From WHSW01 sp963769945 (lineage in GTDB: Bacteria; Actinomycetota; Thermoleophilia; Solirubrobacterales; 70-9): DNA of 9,801 nucleotides. The notes beneath the pieces are model-generated. The model was not told where the DNA came from, searched no databases, and was given only the letters and a program-made list of their open reading frames with translations. Position 1 is the first letter of the stretch; every line of letters starts with the position of its first letter. Shown here piece after piece: positions 1 to 5,306 of this stretch. Location: NCBI GenBank assembly GCA_963769945.1, contig CAVYOA010000005.1:1-9801 (forward strand). The letters run 5' to 3'. A program made the position numbers and the translations under genes.

Positions 1-22
1 GCACAACGGCGCGCGACGCACG

Positions 23-51
23 AAGATACCACACAAGGGCTCAGTGGCCAA
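23..51 (-). promoter_or_regulatory. Candidate sigma-70-type promoter downstream of rplL
   Basis: Read on the minus strand, TTGGCC (46-51) and TATCTT (23-28) are separated by exactly 17 bases. Each box matches 4 of 6 consensus positions. It lies after the rplL stop and points off the left edge. In the standard bacterial order rpoB follows rplL, so this could be an rpoB promoter, but rpoB is not visible here. Matches of this quality also occur by chance. Confidence 0.3.
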
Positions 52-79
52 ATCGTGCGTCCGTTGTCCGCCGCTCGAC

Positions 80-97
80 GCTCGCCAGCCGGCGAGC
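80..97 (-). terminator. GC-rich hairpin after rplL, weak terminator candidate
   Basis: A perfect 7-bp inverted repeat (gctcgcc / ggcgagc) with a 4-base loop starts 18 bases after the rplL stop. No T-run follows on the minus strand, so it is not a classical intrinsic terminator. It could instead be an mRNA-stabilising or processing hairpin between rplL and whatever lies beyond the left edge. Confidence 0.25.
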
Positions 98-114
98 TGA
101 GCGGTGTTTGCGGC

Positions 115-501
115 TTATTTCAGCTCGACGGAGCCTCCGGCCTCTTCGATCTCGGCCTTGAGCTTGTCGGCCTCCTCACGCTCGATGCCCTCCTTGATCG
201 GCTTCGGCGCCTCGTCTACGAGCGCCTTCGCGTCCTTGAGCCCAAGGCCGGTCGCCGCGCGAACGGCCTTGATCACCTGGATCTTCTTCTCGCCGGCAGC
301 GGTGAGGACGACGTCGACGGTGCTCGACTCCTCCTCCGCGGCATCGCCTGCGCCGCCTCCGGCTGCCGGGGCAGCGGCAGCGACCGCGGTCGCGGAAACG
401 CCGAACTCCTCCTCGAGCGCCTTGATCCGCTCGGAGAGCTCGAGCACGGAGATGTTCTTGAGCTCGTCGATCCAGTCTTCTGTGGTCAGCTTGCTGGCCA
501 T
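115..501 (-). CDS. rplL: Large ribosomal subunit protein bL12 (L7/L12)
   Basis: 128 residues, close to the usual 120-130. L12 is the multicopy stalk protein of the 50S subunit. Dimers attach to L10 through their N-terminal domain and recruit translation GTPases through the C-terminal domain. The N-terminal dimerisation domain spans about residues 1-35 (DWIDELKNISVLELSERIKA). An Ala/Gly-rich flexible hinge follows at about 36-60. The conserved C-terminal domain (about 61-128) includes EKKIQVIKAVRAATGLGLKDAKALVDEAP and ends in VELK. The ATG at 499-501 has a strong Shine-Dalgarno, GAGGAGG (510-516), 8 bases upstream. That site lies inside the end of rplJ, so L12 initiation can stay efficient whatever the reading frame of the L10 tail. 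It is the last r-protein gene before the left edge, and its sequence is intact. Confidence 0.98.
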   Translation of the reverse strand: MASKLTTEDWIDELKNISVLELSERIKALEEEFGVSATAVAAAAPAAGGGAGDAAEEESSTVDVVLTAAGEKKIQVIKAVRAATGLGLKDAKALVDEAPKPIKEGIEREEADKLKAEIEEAGGSVELK

Positions 502-1382
502 CTACTACGCCTCCTCATCGTCCTCGGCGGCCTCGCCCTCGGGCGCGGCCTCCTCGGAAGCTTCTTCATCGGTTTCAGTTTCGGGTTCGGGTTCTGAGGC
601 CGGCGTCTCATCCTCGCCGTCGGCATCAGATGCGTCATCGGTCTCTCCGGAAGCCTCAGCGGCCGGCTCCTCTGAAGTTCTTTCCTCGGCGGGCGCATCT
701 TCCGCGGGCGCGTCCTCGGCGGGCGCTTCGTCCGCGGCCGGCGCATCCGCAGGCGCCTCCTCGGCCGGCGCTTCCTCGGCGCCTCCTCGGCCGGCGCTTC
801 CTCGGCCGGCGCTTCCTCAGCGGATGCGTCCTCGGCGGGCGCTTCAGCCGCCGGCGCCTCGCCCGTGACCAGCCCCTGCTCGGCGATCTGGGCGAGCTGG
901 CGCCCAAGGCCGGAGATCAGGTTGTTCATCCCGGCGGCGAGTCCCGTCAGCGGGCTCGCGGTGAGGCCGACGAGTTGTCCGAACAGGGCTTCGCGGCCGG
1001 GCAGGCGCGCAATCGTCGTGAACGAGTCGGGGTCGAGCGCGGCGCCGTCCATGAAGCCGCCCTTGTATTCGAGCTCGTCGTGCTCCTTGGCGAAGTCGAA
1101 GATCGCCTTGGCGGCGGTCACAGGGTCGCCCTTGATCAGGGTGAGCGCAGTCGGGCCGACGAGCAGCTCGTCGATCCCCTCGGTGCCGGCATCGGCGATC
1201 GCGCGCTTGGCGAGGCGGTTCTTGACCACCTTGAACACCGCGTCGGCCTCGGCCAGCTTGCCGCGCAGCTCGGCTGCGTCGGTGACGCTGATGCCGCGAT
1301 AGTCGACCGCGAAGATCGCCTCCGCGTCCTTGATCGCGTCGGTGAGCTCGGCGACGGCTGTCTCTTTTTGTGTTCTGTCCAT
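486..1382 (-). CDS. rplJ: Large ribosomal subunit protein uL10, frame disrupted in acidic tail
   Basis: L10 anchors the L12 dimers to 23S rRNA at the stalk base. The ATG at 1380-1382 begins MDRTQKETAVAEL; a longer in-frame start at 1481 would translate the leader RNA and is rejected. Residues 1-172 form a complete L10 core: AIFAVDYRGISV, KVVKNRLAKRA, and the end helix NNLISGLGRQLAQIAEQ where L12 docks. An Ala/Pro/Glu tail of 5-residue EEAPA units follows. Near 778-782 one 15-bp unit has only 11 bp. As written, the frame changes to an Arg-rich sequence ending at 486. Restoring four bases gives a 293-residue protein with a Glu/Asp-rich tail ending EDDEEA and stop codons at 505-507 and 502-504, just before rplL. 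The restored reading is far more plausible. No clear Shine-Dalgarno precedes the start. rplL follows directly. Confidence 0.93.
   Translation of the reverse strand: MDRTQKETAVAELTDAIKDAEAIFAVDYRGISVTDAAELRGKLAEADAVFKVVKNRLAKRAIADAGTEGIDELLVGPTALTLIKGDPVTAAKAIFDFAKEHDELEYKGGFMDGAALDPDSFTTIARLPGREALFGQLVGLTASPLTGLAAGMNNLISGLGRQLAQIAEQGLVTGEAPAAEAPAEDASAEEAPAEEAPAEEAPRKRRPRRRLRMRRPRTKRPPRTRPRKMRPPRKELQRSRPLRLPERPMTHLMPTARMRRRPQNPNPKLKPMKKLPRRPRPRARPPRTMRRRSRWPAS
683..852 (-). repeat. Degenerate 15-bp tandem repeat coding the EEAPA tail of L10
   Basis: About eleven imperfect copies of a 15-bp unit (plus-strand form ctcggccggcgcttc) run through this stretch. Each encodes one Glu-Glu-Ala-Pro-Ala unit or a D/S variant on the minus strand. 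The unit around 775-788 lacks four bases (CGGC type) relative to its neighbours, which causes the frame break in rplJ. Such GC-rich repeats invite both replication slippage and assembly error. Confidence 0.85.
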
Positions 1383-1409
1383 TTGGCTTGGGGGTGCTTG
1401 TGCTGGTTT

Positions 1410-1515
1410 GGGGCCGGGAACGAAAAGAGCCTGCGCGCAGGCAGGCTCGGAAGGCTCAATAAGCGAGGCTCTCGAACTCACCTGCGCCGGTCTTGCGGGG
1501 CCAAGGCCCCTGCCG
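1410..1515 (-). ncRNA. Candidate L10-leader RNA with attenuator-like alternative stems
   Basis: This precedes rplJ, where many bacteria carry the autoregulatory leader bound by the L10-L12 complex. On the minus strand the elements run as follows. First is a hairpin with 5-bp arms and a CUUG loop (1497-1510). Next is GCAAGACCGGCGCAGGTG, which resembles the conserved AGACCG...AGG core I associate with L10 leaders. Its GCGCAGG (1481-1487) can pair perfectly with CCTGCGC (1435-1441). The second strand of that pair also lies within an 8-bp hairpin, GAGCCTGC / GCAGGCTC (1427-1448), followed by TTTT (1423-1426). The two pairings exclude each other, as in attenuators. Extent and family assignment are by eye; a covariance search would decide. 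Confidence 0.55.
1423..1448 (-). terminator. Intrinsic-terminator-like hairpin in the rplJ leader (attenuator)
   Basis: A perfect 8-bp GC-rich stem (1427-1434 with 1441-1448) has a 6-base loop and is followed on the minus strand by TTTTCG. No minus-strand gene lies just upstream, because the neighbouring gene is divergent. The hairpin therefore most plausibly acts inside the rplJ leader rather than ending another transcript. The T-run is short. Confidence 0.5.
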
Positions 1516-1537
1516 ACGGTCTCGGGCGGGTTACGTT

Positions 1538-1542
1538 GGAGG
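1538..1542 (+). promoter_or_regulatory. Ribosome binding site deciding the methyltransferase start
   Basis: GGAGG lies 4 bases before the ATG at 1547. This supports that start over the in-frame ATG at 1493, whose extra residues (RGQGPCRRSRAG) look non-coding and would overlap the rplJ leader. Confidence 0.65.
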
Positions 1543-1546
1543 CGCG

Positions 1547-2518
1547 ATGCTAGCGAATCGCGCGCTCCGCGATGTCGGCCGACCCGCGCCGGGTCCTGTG
1601 GCTTATGGTCGCGCCATCGCCGAGCGCGCCGACCTCGACTTCACCTACTCGCTGATCGACCGGATCTTCCGCCTCAGCCTCGGCGAGCTTGCCGATTTCA
1701 GCGGCGCCAAGTACGACGGCGACTTCTCGCTCAGCCTCGAGCAGGCCCAGCATCGCAAGCACGAGTACGTCGCCGAGCAGATCGGAATCGATGCGGGGCG
1801 GCGCCTGCTCGATCTCGGCTGCGGCTGGGGACCGCTGCTCGACTTCGCTCGCCGTCGCGGCGCGAACGGCGTCGGCCTGACGCTTTCCCGGGCCCAAGCG
1901 GCAGCCTGCCGGCGCCATGGTCTTGACGCTCGCCTCCAAGACGTGCGCGAGATCGAGCCCGGCGACCTCGGTCATTTCGACGCCGTCGCGAGCCTCGGAG
2001 CCTTCGAGCACTTCTGCTCCATTGACGACTACCGCGCCGGGCGCCAGCAGCAGATCTACGCCGAGCTCTTCGAGCGCATCGCCGCGCTGCTGCCGCCGGG
2101 CGGGCGCCTCTACCTGCAGACGATGGTCTTCGGCGCCAACATGATCGACCCCGAGCGCGCCGACATCGAGGCGCCGCGAGACTCCGACGAGTGGTACGTG
2201 GCGCTGATGATGGCCCAGTTCCCCAACTCCTTCCTTCCCTTCGGCGCAGAGCAGGTCGCCGCGGCCGCGACGCCGCACCTGAATTTGGTCTCCGAGCAAA
2301 GCGGGCGACTCGACTACATCGAGACGATCCGCCAATGGCGTCTGCGCTTCGCCCAGCCGAGCCTGCGAAAGACGATGCTCAAGGCGCTCTTGGTGCCGCG
2401 CTATCTCACCAGCCGAAAGTTCCGCCTCGCCTTCACCTCGGGCGTCAGCGCCAACACCGTCTGCTTCGAGCGCGAGCTGCTCGATCACCACCGCATGGTC
2501 TTCGAGCGCCCGGCCTAG
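1547..2518 (+). CDS. Cyclopropane-fatty-acid-synthase-like SAM methyltransferase
   Basis: 323 residues, similar in length to mycolic acid cyclopropane synthases and shorter than E. coli Cfa. The family transfers a methylene or methyl group from S-adenosylmethionine to unsaturated lipid acyl chains. SAM-binding motif I is LDLGCGWG (88-95). GVGLTLSRAQAAA (108-120) and SLGAFEHF (149-156) are characteristic of the family, with the conserved Glu at 154. The Tyr of LDYIETIRQW (257) also aligns. Two residues that bind the catalytic bicarbonate in characterised enzymes appear replaced: the Cys of the YSCAY motif is Gly53 (FSGAKY), and the His of the LLHT motif is Gln191 (YLQT). It may therefore be a lipid or small-molecule methyltransferase rather than a true cyclopropanase. 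It is divergent from rplJ, and the 164-bp gap carries the rplJ leader. The next plus-strand gene begins about 250 bp downstream. Confidence 0.85.
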   Translation: MLANRALRDVGRPAPGPVAYGRAIAERADLDFTYSLIDRIFRLSLGELADFSGAKYDGDFSLSLEQAQHRKHEYVAEQIGIDAGRRLLDLGCGWGPLLDFARRRGANGVGLTLSRAQAAACRRHGLDARLQDVREIEPGDLGHFDAVASLGAFEHFCSIDDYRAGRQQQIYAELFERIAALLPPGGRLYLQTMVFGANMIDPERADIEAPRDSDEWYVALMMAQFPNSFLPFGAEQVAAAATPHLNLVSEQSGRLDYIETIRQWRLRFAQPSLRKTMLKALLVPRYLTSRKFRLAFTSGVSANTVCFERELLDHHRMVFERPA

Positions 2519-2769
2519 GTGGGGGCGTGGCGCGAGCGTGGTCGGCCAGGTCTGGGGCGGCGTGGCTGATGTGAGCTCGTATTTCTGGTGAGGGAGGCGG
2601 CAAATGGGGGCGGATAGGCCACTTGTGGAGATCCGTTCACGACTGTCGTGAATCGATCTCCACACGTCGGATCTGGCCGCCGGAATCGATCCCCTTCACT
2701 GAAATGAACCGCCTTCAACGCTTCGGGTGCCGTCAGCCGACGCGACCCGAAGCCACCCGCAACAGCTCC
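2519..2769. other. Intergenic stretch, no gene recognised
   Basis: This 251-bp gap lies between the methyltransferase stop and my chosen epimerase start. Its only clear structure is the palindrome at 2625-2663. The epimerase frame stays open from 2623, and an ATG at 2704 is a possible earlier start, but those N-terminal residues resemble no family sequence. I see no convincing Shine-Dalgarno, promoter, terminator T-run or RNA gene. Confidence 0.5.
2625..2663. repeat. 39-nt near-perfect palindrome
   Basis: Outer arms gtggagatc / gatctccac (9 bp) and inner arms ttcacga / tcgtgaa (7 bp) are perfect complements around a 3-base loop. They are separated only by a two-base step (CG opposite TC) that includes one mismatch and one G-T wobble. 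There is no T-run on either strand, so it is not a standard terminator. Its AT content is higher than that of the flanks. It could be an operator, a transcript-end hairpin, or one copy of a dispersed REP-like palindrome. Confidence 0.8.
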
Positions 2770-3384
2770 ATGCCGGCGCTGCAATCATCGTCGGTGTGGA
2801 AGCGAAAGCTCAAACGTGCGCCGGCCTGGGAGCAGGCCCACGTCGCGCCGCCGCTTCGCGATCGCGGCGATCTGCCTGCCGGCGTCACCCTGCACGAGCT
2901 TCAGCCCAACCGCGATCAGCGGGGCGCGTTCACCGAGCTGTTTCGCCGCGAGTGGGAGCTCGCCGCCGAGCCGGTGCAGTGGAACATCGTTCGCAGCGAG
3001 GCCGGGGTCCTGCGCGGCGTCCACGTCCACCCGCGCCACGACGACTACCTAACCGTTGTCGATGGTCACGCTGCCATCGGCCTGCGCGACCTGCGCCCCG
3101 AATCACCGACCAGCGACCGCGTCGCCGTGGTTGAGATGAGCGGCGACGAGCCGACCGCGATCACGATTCCCCACGGCGTCGCCCACGGCTTCCTCTTCCT
3201 CGAGCGCTCGATCCACTGTTACGCGGTCTCGGACTACTGGCACCCCGACGACGAGCTCGGCTGTCGCTGGGACGACCCCGAGCTCGCGATCCCCTGGCCC
3301 CGGCAACCGACGCTGGTCTCCGAGCGCGACATAGAGCTGCCGTCGCTTGCGCGAGCTCGGCTCGAGCTGCGTCTGTCCGCGTAA
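2770..3384 (+). CDS. RmlC-like dTDP-sugar 3,5-epimerase family protein
   Basis: 204 residues from the ATG at 2770. The start is uncertain: ATG 2704 and GTG 2794 are alternatives, and none has a good ribosome binding site. The recognisable domain begins near residue 39. It shows the RmlC cupin pattern: NRDQRGAFTELF (47-58), GVLRGVHVHP (79-88) with the catalytic-type His85, SPTSDR (112-117), IPHGVAHGFLFLE (133-145), YAVSDYWHPDDE (151-162) with Tyr151, and WDDPELAIPWP (167-177). Family members epimerise C3/C5 of dTDP-4-keto-6-deoxyhexoses for rhamnose and related sugars. The conserved Lys after the His motif (GKLV in RmlC) appears to be Tyr93 (DYLT), so exact chemistry is uncertain. rmlA, rmlB and rmlD are not in the window. 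Its 3' end overlaps the glycosyltransferase reading from the other strand. Confidence 0.82.
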   Translation: MPALQSSSVWKRKLKRAPAWEQAHVAPPLRDRGDLPAGVTLHELQPNRDQRGAFTELFRREWELAAEPVQWNIVRSEAGVLRGVHVHPRHDDYLTVVDGHAAIGLRDLRPESPTSDRVAVVEMSGDEPTAITIPHGVAHGFLFLERSIHCYAVSDYWHPDDELGCRWDDPELAIPWPRQPTLVSERDIELPSLARARLELRLSA

Positions 3385-4364
3385 GCGCGCGCGGGCCGCA
3401 GCAAGGCGGCGCCCGAGCGGGCTGCGGCGCAAGCCGAAGCTCCGCGCAGCGTTTCCAATGCCGAGACATGGCGTTCGAGTCCTGCCGCGTGCGCTTGAAG
3501 ATCGGCCGCGCCATTGCTCGGCGGGCGTGCAGCGAGGCGCGCGTTGGCGCGCTCGAGCTGGTCGTGGAGATGTTGATAGTCGAGATCGGAGTCGACGGCG
3601 CGGACGCGGTAGGCCGCGTCGACCTCGGCCGCAACCGCCGCCGACCCTCGGCACTGGCGATGCGCTGCGACCAAGACTCGAGTTCGGCGACGCGATCTGC
3701 GAGGGTCATCTGCGTTCGCGGCGGCGACGGTAGGCTGAGCACGGTGACGCGCTGAACACTGCGACGGCGGAAGGTCTGGTCGGCGAGAAAGCCGCGAAAA
3801 AAGTGAAGGTCGGTCCAAAGCCCATCCGGCGCTGGGCTCCAGCCGACGGGCAATCGCCAGTAGGCGGCCATGGTGTGGCTTGCCACCGAGAGCGGAACGT
3901 GGTTGTAGCGGCGGCCGTCGGAGAGCATCAGCTGCCGCGTGTGCGGATGCGAGACGTCGTGGGCGTAGATCCCCATCGACCCGTCCGGCGAACACGGTGC
4001 CGCAGGTGGCGGCGACGAAGTCCGCGTCGGCCAGCGACTCCAGCAGCGTCTCGACGTGGTCGGGCAGCCAGATGTCGTCGTCTGAGAGATAGAAGACGTA
4101 CTCGCCGCGGGCCTCCTGCGTCAGCACGGTGTGGCGATGCGCCTCGCCGTGGCGCTCGCCCTTTTCGAACTCGAACACCCGCACCGGCTCGTGCTCGGCC
4201 GCGAGCTCGCGAGCGACCTCGGCCGCATCGGCCGGCATGCCGTCACCGACGATCAGCACCTCGAGCTCGCGATGGCTCTGGCGCAGCGCGCTGGCCACGC
4301 TCGGGCGCAGGGTTGGCCCGTGATCGTGAGTTGGCACGAGGACGCTGACAAGCGGTTCTGCCAT
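3234..4364 (-). CDS. Family 2 glycosyltransferase, interrupted by two frameshifts
   Basis: The protein begins MAEPLVSVLVPTHDHG at ATG 4362-4364. The GT-A nucleotide-binding half is clear: VSVLVPTHDHGPTL (6-19), ELEVLIVGDG (33-42), and the acidic metal-binding motif YLSDDDIWLPDH (92-103). It would transfer a sugar from a nucleotide donor; the acceptor is unknown. Near 3985-3996 the frame shifts (one extra or two missing bases) into a segment encoding DGSMGIYAHDVSHPHTRQLML and HTMAAYWRLPVGW. Near 3647-3652 it shifts back (one missing or two extra bases) into SAAVAAEVDAAY, followed by a charged, coiled-coil-like tail (LDYQHLHDQLERANARL). The given end is the first stop in the restored frame; the C-terminus is uncertain. 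The start overlaps the upstream oxidoreductase stop by one base (TGATG), implying translational coupling. As read, the gene is broken. Confidence 0.75.
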   Translation of the reverse strand: MAEPLVSVLVPTHDHGPTLRPSVASALRQSHRELEVLIVGDGMPADAAEVARELAAEHEPVRVFEFEKGERHGEAHRHTVLTQEARGEYVFYLSDDDIWLPDHVETLLESLADADFVAATCGTVFAGRVDGDLRPRRLASAHAAADALRRPPLQPRSALGGKPHHGRLLAIARRLEPSAGWALDRPSLFSRLSRRPDLPPSQCSARHRAQPTVAAANADDPRRSRRRTRVLVAAHRQCRGSAAVAAEVDAAYRVRAVDSDLDYQHLHDQLERANARLAARPPSNGAADLQAHAAGLERHVSALETLRGASACAAARSGAALLRPARAYADRRSSSRARASDGSSMSRSETSVGCRGQGIASSGSSQRQPSSSSGCQ

Positions 4365-5292
4365 CAGACCTCGGACAGCTCCTCGCTGGCGGCGCTGAGG
4401 CCGGCGAGCTCGCGCAACCGGCCGAGCACCGCAACCACCTCGGCCGCTTCGGCAGCGCTCGAACGCGGCGCCGGCCCGCCGCCGAGGTGCTCGACGAAGG
4501 CCCGCAACTCGCGCAGCAGCGGCATCTCCTGGGAGATCGTGCGCCAGCTTGGCTCTGAGCCGATCGCGTCTGCCGCGCTGATCCCGATCGACTCGGCCAT
4601 CGGCTCGGCAAGCCAAGCGACCCCGTCGACACAGTCGAGCTGCAGCGTTCGCTCGCGCACGTGGCGGGCGCTTGAAACGTCGACGTCGAGCAGCGGGCGC
4701 TCGCCGAGCACCCCGCGGATTCCTCGCGGGGGTGCGGCGGCCCCTCGAGCACGGCGCTTCGCGGCTCGGGCAAGAAGCCGAGCACCTCGCGCCCGATCGA
4801 GAGATCGTGGGGCGCCAGATGCCAGGTCGTGTCCGAGGTCAGATGGGCGTGGCCCCAGCCCAGGCGCCGGGTCCTCAGCGCCAGCGGCTCGCCGAGCTCG
4901 CCCGAGCGCGCGATTTCCGCCAGCGCCTCGACTCCGGGGTGATAGCGCCACTTCTCCATGCAGAAGAGGCGCTCGGGCGCGAGCGCGGCGAGCTCGGCGG
5001 CGCTGGCCGGATCGACCGTCAGCGGCTTTTCGCTGAACACGGGCACACCGAGCTCGAGCGCGGCCCGGTTGACCGCGGCATGGGAGTCCTCGGGCGTGGC
5101 GACGACGACGCCATCGACACCTGAGAGCGCCGCGATCGAATCGACGATCTCGGCCGCGCCGCCATCGGCGGCACGCGCCAGTGACTCGGGCGAGCGAGCG
5201 ACGACCGGCACCTCGCAGCCGAGCTCGCGCAGGTCGCGCAGGATGTGGCGCCCCCAGCGCCCGCAGCCGACGAGGCCGACGCGAGAGCTCAT
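4364..5292 (-). CDS. Gfo/Idh/MocA family oxidoreductase, one frameshift
   Basis: This is an NAD(P)-dependent sugar-type oxidoreductase. Its N-terminal Rossmann fold carries VGLVGCGRWGRH (5-16, GxGxxG type), VVVATPEDSH (62-71) and the family EKP motif with its catalytic-type Lys (SEKPLTVD, 87-94). The C-terminal domain includes WHLAPHDLSIGREVLG (157-172), a typical region near the active site. After about residue 187 the frame is lost at a five-G run (plus strand 4728-4732). Adding one base continues into GIRGVLGERPLLDVDVSS and on to LSAASEELSEV, with a TGA stop at 4364-4366, giving about 309 residues, a normal family length. The ATG at 5290-5292 is 14 bases after the rplA stop, with no clear Shine-Dalgarno, so the gene is probably co-transcribed with rplKA. 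It is followed in overlap by the glycosyltransferase. The substrate is unknown; a nucleotide-sugar role is inferred from its neighbours. Confidence 0.82.
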
Positions 5293-5306
5293 CGGCTCAG
5301 GCGCGG

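Noticed and set aside
486..782. Arg-rich C-terminal tail of L10 as a real rRNA-binding domain
   Set aside because: It appears only after a 4-bp defect in a repeat; the neighbouring frame gives an acidic tail with a properly placed stop before rplL, which is more economical.
683..852. Repeat array as a possible CRISPR
   Set aside because: The repeats are 15 bp, directly adjoining, in coding frame and without spacers.
55..868. Long plus-strand open frames opposite rplL and rplJ
   Set aside because: They are mirror frames of the GC-rich r-protein genes, with low-complexity Ser/Ala or Arg/Leu translations and no family resemblance.
1383..1481. N-terminal extension of L10 from the in-frame ATG at 1481
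   Set aside because: The extra 33 residues do not resemble L10 and the stretch carries the leader hairpins.
1547..1552. TAGCAT on the minus strand as the rplJ -10 box, overlapping the methyltransferase ATG
   Set aside because: The position would suit a leader start near 1540, but it has no matching -35 and the box is weak; not reported as a feature.
2625..2663. Palindrome as the end of an insertion sequence
   Set aside because: There is no transposase, no second copy and no target duplication in the window.
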